Positions 48,961 to 58,135 of a stretch of 64,000 nucleotides of DNA are shown here, piece after piece; the stretch's first letter is position 1, and each line of letters begins with the position of its first letter. The stretch is from Lonepinella koalarum (GTDB lineage: Bacteria; Pseudomonadota; Gammaproteobacteria; Enterobacterales; Pasteurellaceae): assembly GCF_042926695.1 (NCBI RefSeq), contig NZ_CP170642.1, forward strand, positions 1,674,001 through 1,738,000. Reading direction: 5' to 3'. The position numbers were made by a program, and so were the translations under genes. The notes beneath the pieces are model-generated. The model worked only from the letters and a program-made list of their open reading frames with translations. It made no database searches and was not told the origin of the DNA.

Positions 48961-50535
48961 TTGAGTAAACGACTTTTAAAATCAGGCATTATCGTCAGCA
49001 GCATGACATTACTTTCACGGGTACTCGGTTTAGTGCGAGATGTAGTGATTGCGAATATTATTGGGGCTGGAGCTGCTGCTGACGTGTTTTTATTTGCTAA
49101 CCGTATTCCGAATTTTTTACGCCGTTTATTCGCAGAAGGGGCTTTTTCGCAAGCCTTTGTGCCAGTTTTAGCGGAATATCAAAAATCAGGCGACATCAGT
49201 AAAACTCGGGAATTTATCGCCAAAGTATCGGGTACTTTAGGCGGTTTAGTGACGATTGTCACGGCGTTAGCCATGGTAGGCTCCCCTGTTGTAGCGGCAA
49301 TTTTCGGGACAGGTTGGTTTGTGGATTGGCTTAACGATGGACCCAATGCGGAAAAATTTAACCAAGCGTCATTGTTGCTCAAAATCACCTTTCCTTATTT
49401 GTGGTTTATTACGTTTGTCGCCTTATCTGGGGCGATTTTAAACACCATTGGCAAATTCGGCGTGATGTCTTTTTCGCCAGTATTACTGAATATTGCCATG
49501 ATTTGTACCGCACTTTTATTAGCGCCACATTTAGATAGCCCCGATCTTGCTTTGGCAATCGGTATTTTTATCGGTGGCTTGCTACAATTTCTGTTTCAAC
49601 TTCCCTTTTTACGCCAAGCTGGCTTATTAGTTAAACCCAAATGGGCGTGGCATGATATAGGCGTGAAAAAAATCCGTACCCTGATGATTCCCGCTTTATT
49701 CGGCGTTTCCGTCAGTCAAATTAATTTATTACTTGATACCTTTATTGCCAGTTTTTTAATGACCGGATCGATTAGCTGGCTGTATTATTCCGACCGTTTA
49801 CTGGAATTTCCGCTTGGTTTATTTGGCATTGCAATTTCCACCGTGATTTTGCCAACATTAGCTCGTCATCATGTGAATCGTAGTGATGATACACAAAAAA
49901 GTGCGGTGGATTTTCGGCAAACTATGGACTGGGGCGTTCGCATGATTTTATTACTTGGCGTGCCAGCTATGATCGGTATTGCGGTATTAGCTGAACCCAT
50001 GTTACTCACTTTATTTATGCGGGGACAATTTTTACTCCATGACGTACAAGCCGCTGCCCTTTCCCTTTGGGGGTTTAATGCAGGTTTATTAAGTTTTATG
50101 CTAATCAAAATTCTGGCCAACGGTTACTACGCCAGACAAGACACCAAAACACCCGTGAAAATTGGGATTATTGCCATGGTCAGCAATATGGGCTTTAACC
50201 TATTAGCCATTCCGTTTAGTTATGTGGGTTTAGCCATTGCTTCCGCCATGTCCGCTACGCTCAATGCTTATTTGCTCTATCGTGGTTTAGCCCAAGCAGA
50301 TATTTATCATTTTTCGAAAAAAAGTGCGGTATTTTTTAGCAAAGTTTTGCTTTCTGCCCTAATAATGGGTACATTGGTATGGTATTTTAGTCCTGATTTA
50401 ATCACGTGGAATGCAATGCATTTATTAACGCGAATACATTGGTTAGCTTGGCTAATATCTCTTGCCGCAATGAGCTATTTTGTTATGTTAATCTTACTCG
50501 GTATCCGCAAACAGGATTTATTAGCCAAAAACTAA
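48961..50535 (+). CDS. murJ: Lipid II flippase MurJ
   Basis: About 524 residues from the TTG at 48961 (LSKRLLKSGII as in Haemophilus MurJ), with about 14 membrane helices. MurJ/MviN signatures are present: SRVLGLVRDVVIANIIGAGAAADVF and RRLFAEGAFSQAFVPVLAEY. It flips lipid-linked peptidoglycan precursors across the inner membrane. A longer in-frame TTG start at 48946 is possible (529 residues). Three uptake sequences lie inside the gene (near 49508, 49900 and 50326). The EamA gene follows after 8 bases. Confidence 0.95.
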   Translation: MSKRLLKSGIIVSSMTLLSRVLGLVRDVVIANIIGAGAAADVFLFANRIPNFLRRLFAEGAFSQAFVPVLAEYQKSGDISKTREFIAKVSGTLGGLVTIVTALAMVGSPVVAAIFGTGWFVDWLNDGPNAEKFNQASLLLKITFPYLWFITFVALSGAILNTIGKFGVMSFSPVLLNIAMICTALLLAPHLDSPDLALAIGIFIGGLLQFLFQLPFLRQAGLLVKPKWAWHDIGVKKIRTLMIPALFGVSVSQINLLLDTFIASFLMTGSISWLYYSDRLLEFPLGLFGIAISTVILPTLARHHVNRSDDTQKSAVDFRQTMDWGVRMILLLGVPAMIGIAVLAEPMLLTLFMRGQFLLHDVQAAALSLWGFNAGLLSFMLIKILANGYYARQDTKTPVKIGIIAMVSNMGFNLLAIPFSYVGLAIASAMSATLNAYLLYRGLAQADIYHFSKKSAVFFSKVLLSALIMGTLVWYFSPDLITWNAMHLLTRIHWLAWLISLAAMSYFVMLILLGIRKQDLLAKN

Positions 50536-50543
50536 GGATAACC

Positions 50544-51422
50544 ATGATTTATCTCTTATTAGCTGCCCTCATTTGGGGAAGTTCATTTATTGCAGGAAAG
50601 TACAGTTATGCTATGTTTGACCCTGCTATTACCGTACAATTACGTTTAGCCATTGCAGCAATCTTCTCTGTACCAAGTTTCTTGCCAGCTTATCGCAAAA
50701 TTCCTACACGTTTAGTCAAAAAAATGTGGTTGATTGCGTGGTTGGTATTCCCTGCGGTGTTTATGCTACAGTTTATCGGCTTATCATTCACCTCTGCCGC
50801 CAGTGCTGTGACGATGTTAGGGGCAGAACCTTTAATTACCGTGCTAGTCGGTGTGTTATTCTTCAAACAACGGCTTAAATTAATCGACATTCTGTTTGGT
50901 ATCGTTGCCTTTATCGGAGTCGCCTTAGTGGTATTAGGTTCTGAAGAACAGGGTGATGTCAGCTTATTAGGTTGCTTAATGGTACTATCCGGAGGTTTCA
51001 TTTTTGCTTTTTGTTTATATATGAGCAAAGATGTCATGAAAGAACTTAAGCCGGTTGAATTTACTAATATTTTAATTGTATTAGGTACCGTGACTTGTGT
51101 TCCGATGACCTTATTATTTACCCAAAATTGGCAGATTAATCCAAGCAGTGAAGGTATTTGGGGTATTCTCTATTTATCCGTGGGTTGCACGTGGTTAGCC
51201 TATATTTTATGGAACAAAGGTTTACAAGATGTCAGTGCCAATATTTCTGCTATTTTCAGTGCGTTAGAACCTGTGTTTGGTGTTTTTCTCGCTTTGTTGA
51301 TTTTAGGCGAACAGCTTTCTTTGGTCACGGCAATCGGTGTAGCTTTGGTTATTTTCTCCGCCATGGGATCGACGTTATTACCGATTTGGTTTAGAAAATG
51401 GACACGTCCGAAGTTGAACTAA
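50544..51422 (+). CDS. EamA/RhaT-family (DMT) transporter
   Basis: The protein is 292 residues from the ATG at 50544 (AAGGATAACC upstream), with ten predicted helices in two EamA repeats. The first has LLLAALIWGSSFIAGKYSY and TSAASAVTMLGAEPLITVLVGVLFF, the second WGILYLSVGCTWLAYILWNKG and SAIFSALEPVFGVFLALLILGE. Such proteins export or exchange metabolites and amino acids; the substrate is unknown. The 46-codon longer frame runs back into murJ and was rejected. Its stop lies in a 14-bp tandem duplication. Confidence 0.88.
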   Translation: MIYLLLAALIWGSSFIAGKYSYAMFDPAITVQLRLAIAAIFSVPSFLPAYRKIPTRLVKKMWLIAWLVFPAVFMLQFIGLSFTSAASAVTMLGAEPLITVLVGVLFFKQRLKLIDILFGIVAFIGVALVVLGSEEQGDVSLLGCLMVLSGGFIFAFCLYMSKDVMKELKPVEFTNILIVLGTVTCVPMTLLFTQNWQINPSSEGIWGILYLSVGCTWLAYILWNKGLQDVSANISAIFSALEPVFGVFLALLILGEQLSLVTAIGVALVIFSAMGSTLLPIWFRKWTRPKLN

Positions 51423-51437
51423 TGAAGTTGAACTAAT
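51410..51437. repeat. Tandem 14-bp duplication at the eamA/rlmC junction
   Basis: GAAGTTGAACTAAT occurs twice in perfect tandem. The first copy holds the eamA stop and the second covers the rlmC stop region on the other strand. It looks like a recent slippage or duplication event without coding effect. Confidence 0.85.
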
Positions 51438-52593
51438 TTTGTCTGATTAACAACCCCAACACTTCATAATGACTAGTATGGGGAAACATATCAAACAGTT
51501 GGATTTTGCGAAGTTGATAATGGCTTAATTCGGCTAAATCTTTTCCCATGCTCACCGCATTACAGCTAGAATAAAGCATAAACGGGGGGCACATTTGATT
51601 GAGAAATTGGGCTAACACCTTGCCTATGCCCCGTCTTGGGGGATTGACGATCACTAAATCAGGTTTAGCTTGTTGATCCTTTAGGGCAAAATTAGCCGCA
51701 TCTAGGGATTGAAAATTAACATTTTTTAGACCGCACTTTTCCGCCGATTTTTTAGCGGCTTGAATAGCGGATGGTGAAATTTCAATGCCCGTTAATTTGA
51801 CATCAGGATTTTTTTCGCTGAGTGCTTTCGCACAATGTAAACCAAATCCTCCCACGCCACAAAATAAATCCCATAGCGAATCAATGGGGAGATCTTTTAT
51901 CCACTGTTGAGCCGTCGCATAGAGACTTTCTGCCACGGTTGGATTGGTTTGGAAAAAACCTTGTGGGCGAATAAACAGAGGAATTTGGTTGAATTGTTCT
52001 TCTAACACTTGCTGTTTAGTCAAAAAGATTTCTTTTTCTCCCTCTAGAATGGCAGCATGTTGTGGTTGGATATTCACGGTAATCACGGTTAATTGCGGTA
52101 ATTTTGCTTGTAACTTCGCTAATTCTCGTTGGATTAATGGAATTTTGTTTTCGGAGCGTAGTACAAAACGTAACATCAGTTCGTGGTTGTAACGGCTTTC
52201 GGTCAGCAAAATAAATTTGAGTTCACCCTTTTGTTTTGCCACATTATAGGGGACTAAACCTGCTCGACCGATAAAGTCTTTGAGAACAAGAAAAACCTCT
52301 GCAAAATGTCGCGGATAAAGCTCGCAATCGGTTAAATCTACTGCTTGATTTTGTTCGTTGACAATACCTAAAATCGGGCGTTCCACTGCCCCAGACACCA
52401 CCATTTTGGCTTTATTGCGAAAAGCTGTCAACGGTGAGCGAAAAGGTTCAAACCAAGCGAGTTGCGACAGATCTAATTTAGCCAGCTGTTGTTTTAAATG
52501 CGTTTCTTTCTGTTGTAACTGTAACGGATAGTCTGTTTCAATCCATTGGCAAGATTGGCATTGCTGAGATTGGTAATGATCGCAATATATCAT
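51433..52593 (-). CDS. rlmC: 23S rRNA (uracil-747-C5)-methyltransferase
   Basis: The 386-residue RumB/RlmC-type enzyme has iron-sulfur cysteines at the N-terminus (MIYCDHY, QCQSCQ) with a further Cys in LTDCELY. The SAM motif is SLWDLFCGVGGFGLHCA, followed by VNPPRRGIGK and the catalytic Cys in MLYSSCNAVSM. The N-terminal cluster pattern and missing TRAM domain separate it from RlmD and TrmA. It lies 2 bases after nagZ on the minus strand. Confidence 0.92.
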   Translation of the reverse strand: MIYCDHYQSQQCQSCQWIETDYPLQLQQKETHLKQQLAKLDLSQLAWFEPFRSPLTAFRNKAKMVVSGAVERPILGIVNEQNQAVDLTDCELYPRHFAEVFLVLKDFIGRAGLVPYNVAKQKGELKFILLTESRYNHELMLRFVLRSENKIPLIQRELAKLQAKLPQLTVITVNIQPQHAAILEGEKEIFLTKQQVLEEQFNQIPLFIRPQGFFQTNPTVAESLYATAQQWIKDLPIDSLWDLFCGVGGFGLHCAKALSEKNPDVKLTGIEISPSAIQAAKKSAEKCGLKNVNFQSLDAANFALKDQQAKPDLVIVNPPRRGIGKVLAQFLNQMCPPFMLYSSCNAVSMGKDLAELSHYQLRKIQLFDMFPHTSHYEVLGLLIRQN

Positions 52594-52595
52594 GG

Positions 52596-53642
52596 TTATG
52601 CTTTACATTCTAACCATTGCTGTTGAAGTGTAGTCAATGCTTTGTGATTTTTTAACCAACGTTCTGTTTTAGTCAGTTCATTCCAACGAAAAGATTTTTG
52701 CTTAAATAGTGAACGTAAACGTCGTTGACGTTGCTCAAGGTGCGGTGCATTTTCTGGCAATTTTAGGTTATCCAACACTTGTACCACGCCATCAGGTTCG
52801 TTGCATAACAATAATAAATCACACCCTGCTTGTAAGGCTTTTTCGCAGCGTTGGACAAAATTCCCCATAAATCCAGCCCCTTTCATGCCAAGATCATCGG
52901 AGAAAATTGCTCCATTAAAGCCAAATTCTTGGCGAAGAATGGTTTGTAACCAGTAGCTTGACCCACTCGCTGGTTGGTCATCACATTGGCTATAAATCAC
53001 ATGAGCAGGCATAATCGCATTAAGCAAATTGTTGGCAATCAACTGTTGAAAAGGCTGAATATCTTGCTCAAAAATCACCGCACTTGGACGTTTATCATAA
53101 GGGGTTTCTAAATGACTATCGGCGATGACATGACCATGTCCGGGGAAATGTTTGCCTGTAGTTGCCATGCCGGCTTGCTTCATACCTGTAATAAAAGCGG
53201 TAGCTAAACGAATAACTGGCTCAATATCAGCGTGAAAACTACGATCGCCGATAGCTTTACATTGATGTCCCAAATCCAACACCGGCGCAAAACTTAAATC
53301 AATATCCAGTGCCGTCATTTCTGCTGCCATTTGCCAACCGCTTTCTAAAGCCAGATGTTGTTGCGTTTGCTGATCGAAACCGATTTCCGCAAAAGACTGC
53401 ATGGCTGGCAGCTGGGTAAAACCATCTCGGAAACGCTGTACCCGACCGCCCTCTTGATCCACGGTGACTAATAATGGCTTTTTCACACGTTGCCGAACCT
53501 CTTTAATCAGGGCTTGAATTTGTTCACGGTCGTAAAAATTGCGACTGAATAAAATTAAGCCTGCAACTAGAGGATGTGCTAGTTTTTCGATTTCTTCTTG
53601 CTCAAGTTGTTGACCTTTGAGATCGATTAATAGGGTTGACAT
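52596..53642 (-). CDS. nagZ: Beta-N-acetylhexosaminidase
   Basis: The 348-residue cytoplasmic GH3 enzyme has KHFPGHGHVIADSHLETPYDKR (the NagZ-specific catalytic His loop) and the nucleophile Asp in AIFSDDLGMKG. It removes GlcNAc from muropeptides in peptidoglycan recycling. The order hinT-ycfL-nagZ matches the E. coli hinT-ycfL-lpoB-thiK-nagZ cluster with lpoB and thiK missing. Released GlcNAc links to nagA and nagB at the right end. Confidence 0.96.
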   Translation of the reverse strand: MSTLLIDLKGQQLEQEEIEKLAHPLVAGLILFSRNFYDREQIQALIKEVRQRVKKPLLVTVDQEGGRVQRFRDGFTQLPAMQSFAEIGFDQQTQQHLALESGWQMAAEMTALDIDLSFAPVLDLGHQCKAIGDRSFHADIEPVIRLATAFITGMKQAGMATTGKHFPGHGHVIADSHLETPYDKRPSAVIFEQDIQPFQQLIANNLLNAIMPAHVIYSQCDDQPASGSSYWLQTILRQEFGFNGAIFSDDLGMKGAGFMGNFVQRCEKALQAGCDLLLLCNEPDGVVQVLDNLKLPENAPHLEQRQRRLRSLFKQKSFRWNELTKTERWLKNHKALTTLQQQWLECKA

Positions 53643-53662
53643 AATTTGCCTTGTTCGTATGT

Positions 53663-53733
53663 GTAGGGGCGTATTGCATACGCCCTTAGTATTAACCTTT
53701 GAGTGTGACAGGGCGTATGCAATACGCCTCTAC
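53663..53733. repeat. REP-like inverted repeat pair upstream of nagZ
   Basis: Two copies of a 23-bp element (53663-53685 and 53711-53733) lie in inverted orientation with 22 of 23 matches and a 25-base spacer. Each arm is itself nearly palindromic: GGCGTAT and ATACGCC around TGC or GCA. It resembles a REP/BIME-type unit and could terminate transcription or stabilise mRNA between ycfL and nagZ. No transposase is nearby. Confidence 0.8.
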
Positions 53734-53739
53734 GATAGT

Positions 53740-54099
53740 TTATTGTTTCAACTGCAAATACAACCGATAATTCACACTTTCAGGCGTTGGCTTGCTCAAA
53801 TTAATGGCTTGCTTTTGTTCAGGTGCAAGCCATAAATTCGCACGATATTGTTCTTGTTGTAAGCTCACAGGTTGTGTCACGCCATTTTTATCATACCAAA
53901 ATACGTCATACTGTAGGTTAATATTCTGATTTGATTTATTTTTTACCCATGCGGATTGAGCCGTTGCATTAGCATCAATCAATGGGTTAAGTTCTGCCGT
54001 AATATTTAAAATCGGGGCATGCGTATAAACTAATGATGGCTGGCTTGAACCACAGGCGACTAAAAAAAGTGCGGTGCAAACTAACAAAATTTTTTTCAT
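53740..54099 (-). CDS. YcfL-family lipoprotein
   Basis: The 119-residue protein has signal peptide MKKILLVCTALFLVACGS with lipobox LVAC (Cys16). The rest matches the YcfL/DUF1425 pattern of a small beta-sandwich outer-membrane lipoprotein (AWVKNKSNQNINLQYDVFWYDKNG). Position between hinT and nagZ agrees with E. coli ycfL. Function is unknown. An uptake sequence lies inside the signal peptide coding part near 54068. Confidence 0.87.
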   Translation of the reverse strand: MKKILLVCTALFLVACGSSQPSLVYTHAPILNITAELNPLIDANATAQSAWVKNKSNQNINLQYDVFWYDKNGVTQPVSLQQEQYRANLWLAPEQKQAINLSKPTPESVNYRLYLQLKQ

Positions 54100-54108
54100 T
54101 CACGCGTC

Positions 54109-54459
54109 CTATTTTGCCAACATTCTACCGAGCGGTTCACCGCCTACCAAGTGCATATGAAGATGAAAAACTTCTTGTCCGCCATGCTTATTGCAATTTA
54201 CAATTAAACGATAGCCGTCTTCCGCAATGCCTTCTTGTTGCGCAATTTTGGCAGCCACAGTGAATAGACGACCGAGTATTTGTTCATCTTCGGCAGTGAC
54301 ATCATTGACGGTAGGAATCAGTTTATTGGGAATAATTAAAATATGGGTTTTCGCTTGCGGAGCAATATCACGGAAAGCAGTAACGAGTTCATCTTGATAA
54401 ACAATATCTGCTGGAATTTCTTTGCGAATAATTTTGCTGAAAATGGTTTCTTGTGGCAT
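54109..54459 (-). CDS. hinT: HinT purine nucleoside phosphoramidase
   Basis: The 116-residue HIT-family protein carries the HxHxH motif in EVFHLHMHLVGG and the start ETIFSKIIRKEIPADIVY. It hydrolyses AMP-lysine-type phosphoramidates. It is the first gene of the hinT-ycfL-nagZ-rlmC run on the minus strand. The 23-codon longer frame upstream is not supported. Confidence 0.96.
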   Translation of the reverse strand: MPQETIFSKIIRKEIPADIVYQDELVTAFRDIAPQAKTHILIIPNKLIPTVNDVTAEDEQILGRLFTVAAKIAQQEGIAEDGYRLIVNCNKHGGQEVFHLHMHLVGGEPLGRMLAK

Positions 54460-54574
54460 GGTGCTGTCCTTTTAAAATTTGAAGAAATATCACCGCACTT
54501 TTTAGCAGAAAATGGCAAAAATTGCAATTTTTAAAGGTGTTTGTTAAAACCTTGTTACAACCCTATTATGCTTT

Positions 54575-54588
54575 TTGATCTAAAACAA
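54575..54588. promoter_or_regulatory. Probable FNR site upstream of focA
   Basis: TTGATCTAAAACAA matches the FNR consensus TTGAT-N4-ATCAA with one mismatch. It lies about 125 bases upstream of focA. Anaerobic activation of focA-pflB by FNR is known in relatives. Confidence 0.6.
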
Positions 54589-54641
54589 GTTTTCTTCTGA
54601 CTTTGATTAAATTTCTTTGCTTTTGAATGGGATTTATCCGT

Positions 54642-54652
54642 ATAATTAACAA
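54642..54652. promoter_or_regulatory. Possible ArcA site upstream of focA
   Basis: The complement TTGTTAATTATA closely matches the ArcA-P box core GTTAATTA. Its place between the FNR-like site and focA fits known ArcA/FNR control of pfl operons. Confidence 0.5.
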
Positions 54653-54713
54653 AATTTATAAATTTTCAAAAAATGTTTAGATTTTTGAATCTCCTAGTAA
54701 TATAAATAAAAAT

Positions 54714-55574
54714 ATGATGAAATCTGAAGAAAATATCTCAACCGTGATGGCAAGCCCAACTCAAATGGCTCAAATAGGCGAAGATGCCGGAGCATATAAA
54801 GCCAGTAAAAATCAATTCTATTCTTTCTTATCTGCTATTTCTGCAGGTGCATTCATTGCACTGGCATTCGTTTTTTATACCACCACACAAACTGGCAATG
54901 TCGGCACATCTTGGGGCTTAACCAAATTAGTCGGTGGTCTGGTATTCTCTGTCGGCGTTATTATGGTAGTGGTATGTGGTTCTGAATTATTTACATCATC
55001 TACCATGACTATGGTCGCTCGAGTCGGTGGCAGAATTAATACCTTACAAATGCTACGTAACTGGATTGTAGTCTATTGTGGTAATTTTGTGGGGGCAATT
55101 TTTATTGTTTGCTTGATTTGGTTTGGCGGTCAATTAATGGCGGCGAACGGTCAATGGGGCTTAACCATTTTACAAACCGCCCAACATAAAATTCATCATA
55201 CTTGGAGTGAGGCTTTCTGCTTAGGTATCTTGTGTAACATTATGGTGTGTATTGCCATTTGGATGGCGTATGCCGGAAAAACCTTGACCGATAAAGCCTT
55301 TATTATGATTTTACCGATCGGTTTATTTGTCGCATCAGGTTTCGAACATAGTGTCGCGAATATGTTTATGATTCCAATGGGTATTTTAACAGCACATTAT
55401 ACTTCGCCTGAATTTTGGCAAATGATTAACATTGATCCGGCACTATTTGCCGATTTAGATGTCTATCATTTTATAGTGAAAAATTTAATTCCTGTTACCT
55501 TAGGTAACATTGTGGGTGGTGGTGTTTGTATTGCATTGATGCAGTGGTTTACTAATCGACCGCATGCACATTAG
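54714..55574 (+). CDS. focA: Formate channel FocA
   Basis: The 286-residue FNT-family channel has six helices and the family motifs VVCGSELFTSSTMTM and SGFEHSVANMFMIPMG (omega-loop and central His). It moves formate out of and into the cell. A second ATG follows the first. It is followed by pflB after 73 bases in the usual focA-pflB operon. Confidence 0.95.
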   Translation: MMKSEENISTVMASPTQMAQIGEDAGAYKASKNQFYSFLSAISAGAFIALAFVFYTTTQTGNVGTSWGLTKLVGGLVFSVGVIMVVVCGSELFTSSTMTMVARVGGRINTLQMLRNWIVVYCGNFVGAIFIVCLIWFGGQLMAANGQWGLTILQTAQHKIHHTWSEAFCLGILCNIMVCIAIWMAYAGKTLTDKAFIMILPIGLFVASGFEHSVANMFMIPMGILTAHYTSPEFWQMINIDPALFADLDVYHFIVKNLIPVTLGNIVGGGVCIALMQWFTNRPHAH

Positions 55575-55647
55575 GTTAGTCGTAAAAACAAGTTAACTTG
55601 TTTTTATATCGTGAAAAGTTTATTTATTAAAGAGGGAAATTATCCAA

Positions 55648-57960
55648 ATGACTCAATTAACAGAAAATCAACAAAAAGCGTGGCAAGGTTTTGCCGCAGG
55701 TGACTGGCAAACTGAAGTAAATGTACGTGATTTTATCCAAAAAAACTATACGCCATATGAAGGTGACGAATCTTTCTTAGCTGAAGTTACCCCAGCAACA
55801 GCTACCCTATGGGCAGATGTGATGGAAAAAATCAAAGTGGAAAATGCCACTCACGAACCGTATGACATTGATTGTGACACCCCGTCAACCATCACTTCTC
55901 ACAAACCCGGTTACATTGACCAAAAATTAGAGAAAATCGTCGGTTTACAAACCGATGCTCCATTAAAACGGGCGATTATCCCTTACGGTGGGATTAAAAT
56001 GGTAAAAGGTTCATGCCAAGTTTACCGTCGTGAATTAAAACCAGAAGTAGAACATATTTTTACTGAATATCGTAAAACCCATAACCAAGGGGTATTTGAT
56101 GTTTATACACCGGATATTTTACGTTGCCGTAAATCAGGTGTTATCACTGGTCTTCCAGATGCTTATGGACGTGGTCGTATTATCGGTGACTATCGTCGTG
56201 TTGCCTTATATGGTATTGATTTCTTAATGAAAGATAAATTTAAACAATTTACTTCATTGCAACCACGTTTAGAAGCCGGCGAAGACATTCAAGCCACCAT
56301 TCAATTACGTGAAGAAATTGCAGAACAACACCGTGCTTTAGGTAAAATCAAAGAAATGGCAGCAAGCTATGGTTTTGATATTTCAAACCCAGCGACTAAT
56401 GCTCAAGAAGCGGTGCAATGGACTTATTTCGGCTATTTGGCTGCAGTGAAATCCCAAAACGGTGCAGCAATGTCATTCGGTCGTGTGTCTTCATTCTTAG
56501 ATATTTATATTGAACGTGATTTACAAGCCGGTAAAATTACGGAACAAGAAGCACAAGAACTCATTGACCACTTAGTGATGAAATTGCGTATGGTGCGTTT
56601 CTTACGTACTCCTGAATATGATCAATTATTCTCAGGCGACCCAATGTGGGCGACAGAAACCTTAGCGGGTATGGGTTTAGACGGTCGTACTTTAGTGACT
56701 AAAAACAGTTTCCGTATGTTACATACCCTTTACACCATGGGTCCATCACCAGAACCAAACTTAACCATTCTTTGGTCTGAACAATTACCTGAAGGCTTCA
56801 AACGTTATTGTGCCAAAGTATCTATTGATACTTCATCTGTACAGTACGAAAACGACGATTTGATGCGTCCTGACTTCAATAATGATGACTACGCTATTGC
56901 TTGCTGTGTAAGCCCAATGGTGGTGGGTAAACAAATGCAATTCTTCGGCGCTCGTGCAAACTTGGCGAAAACCATGCTTTATGCGATCAACGGCGGTATT
57001 GATGAAAAATCAGGTATGCAAGTGGGTCCTAAAACTGCACCAATTACCTCTGAATACTTAGAATTCAATGAAGTAATGGATCGTATGGATCACTTTATGG
57101 ATTGGTTAGCCACTCAATATGTGACTGCGTTAAATATCATTCACTTTATGCACGACAAATATGCTTATGAAGCCTCATTAATGGCATTACATGATCGTGA
57201 TGTCTATCGTACCATGGCTTGTGGTATTGCGGGACTTTCTGTGGCAGCGGACTCATTATCTGCGATTAAATATGCCAAAGTAAAACCAATTCGTGGTGAT
57301 ATTAAAGATAAAGACGGTAACGTGGTAGCAAGCAATGTGGCTATCGACTTTGAAATTGAAGGTGAATACCCACAATTTGGTAACAACGACAGCCGTGTAG
57401 ATGATTTAGCCGTAGATTTAGTTGAACGTTTTATGAAAAAAATCCAAACCCATAAAACATACCGCAATGCGGTACCAACACAATCTGTGTTAACCATTAC
57501 CTCTAACGTAGTTTATGGTAAGAAAACCGGTAACACCCCAGACGGTCGTCGTTCAGGTGCACCATTTGGACCGGGTGCAAACCCAATGCACGGTCGTGAC
57601 CAAAAAGGTGCGGTAGCCTCATTAACTTCGGTTGCCAAACTTCCATTTGCTTATGCGAAAGACGGTATTTCCTATACATTCTCTATCGTGCCAAATGCGT
57701 TAGGTAAAGACGATGATGCTCGAAAACGTAACCTTGCTGGTTTAATGGATGGTTATTTCCACCACGAAGCCACTGTAGAAGGTGGTCAACACTTAAATGT
57801 GAACGTATTAAATCGTGAAACATTATTAGATGCCATTGACCACCCTGAAAAATATCCACAATTAACCATTCGTGTTTCTGGATATGCGGTACGTTTCAAT
57901 TCATTGACCCGTGAACAACAACAAGATGTGATTACACGTACCTTTACTGCTTCAATGTAA
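55648..57960 (+). CDS. pflB: Pyruvate formate-lyase
   Basis: The 770-residue glycyl-radical enzyme has the adjacent catalytic cysteines in YAIACCVSPM and the radical glycine (Gly745) in RVSGYAVRF near the C-terminus. It converts pyruvate and CoA to acetyl-CoA and formate under anaerobiosis. GAGGGAAATT precedes the start. The activating enzyme gene pflA is not in this window. Confidence 0.97.
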   Translation: MTQLTENQQKAWQGFAAGDWQTEVNVRDFIQKNYTPYEGDESFLAEVTPATATLWADVMEKIKVENATHEPYDIDCDTPSTITSHKPGYIDQKLEKIVGLQTDAPLKRAIIPYGGIKMVKGSCQVYRRELKPEVEHIFTEYRKTHNQGVFDVYTPDILRCRKSGVITGLPDAYGRGRIIGDYRRVALYGIDFLMKDKFKQFTSLQPRLEAGEDIQATIQLREEIAEQHRALGKIKEMAASYGFDISNPATNAQEAVQWTYFGYLAAVKSQNGAAMSFGRVSSFLDIYIERDLQAGKITEQEAQELIDHLVMKLRMVRFLRTPEYDQLFSGDPMWATETLAGMGLDGRTLVTKNSFRMLHTLYTMGPSPEPNLTILWSEQLPEGFKRYCAKVSIDTSSVQYENDDLMRPDFNNDDYAIACCVSPMVVGKQMQFFGARANLAKTMLYAINGGIDEKSGMQVGPKTAPITSEYLEFNEVMDRMDHFMDWLATQYVTALNIIHFMHDKYAYEASLMALHDRDVYRTMACGIAGLSVAADSLSAIKYAKVKPIRGDIKDKDGNVVASNVAIDFEIEGEYPQFGNNDSRVDDLAVDLVERFMKKIQTHKTYRNAVPTQSVLTITSNVVYGKKTGNTPDGRRSGAPFGPGANPMHGRDQKGAVASLTSVAKLPFAYAKDGISYTFSIVPNALGKDDDARKRNLAGLMDGYFHHEATVEGGQHLNVNVLNRETLLDAIDHPEKYPQLTIRVSGYAVRFNSLTREQQQDVITRTFTASM

Positions 57961-57969
57961 TGATGAGAT

Positions 57970-58039
57970 GCCCTGCACTTGCGTACAGGGCTATTACAGT
58001 AACGATGCTCCGCATCTGATTAATAAGCTACGGAGTAGC
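57970..58039 (+). other. Array of small hairpins downstream of pflB
   Basis: Three hairpins precede the terminator: GCCCTG/CAGGGC (57970-57991), GATGC-TCC-GCATC (58004-58016) and GCTAC-GGA-GTAGC (58027-58039). The loops of the last two, TCC and GGA, are complementary, and CTCCG/CGGAG could pair instead. The function is unknown; it may stabilise or process the pflB mRNA 3' end. Confidence 0.6.
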
Positions 58040-58051
58040 AACTACATGCTT

Positions 58052-58081
58052 AGCCTAGTACGTCAGTGCTAGGCTTTTTTC
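58052..58081 (+). terminator. Intrinsic terminator of focA-pflB
   Basis: AGCCTAG and CTAGGCT, extended by three more pairs around a GTCA loop, are followed by a run of six or more Ts. Confidence 0.93.
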
Positions 58082-58089
58082 TTATTTAT

Positions 58090-58102
58090 GCGTATAATAC
58101 GC
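58090..58102 (+). promoter_or_regulatory. Possible ribF promoter -10 within a palindrome
   Basis: TATAAT (58093-58098) lies inside the palindrome GCGTATAATACGC, 34 bases before the ribF start. No clear -35 was found. The symmetry might be coincidental. Confidence 0.4.
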
Positions 58103-58135
58103 CAATTCATTTTTAACTAATAAATCAACGTAACT

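Noticed and set aside
53663..53733. Inverted repeats considered as ends of an insertion sequence
   Set aside because: Only 25 bases lie between them and no transposase fragment is nearby; a REP-like unit fits better.
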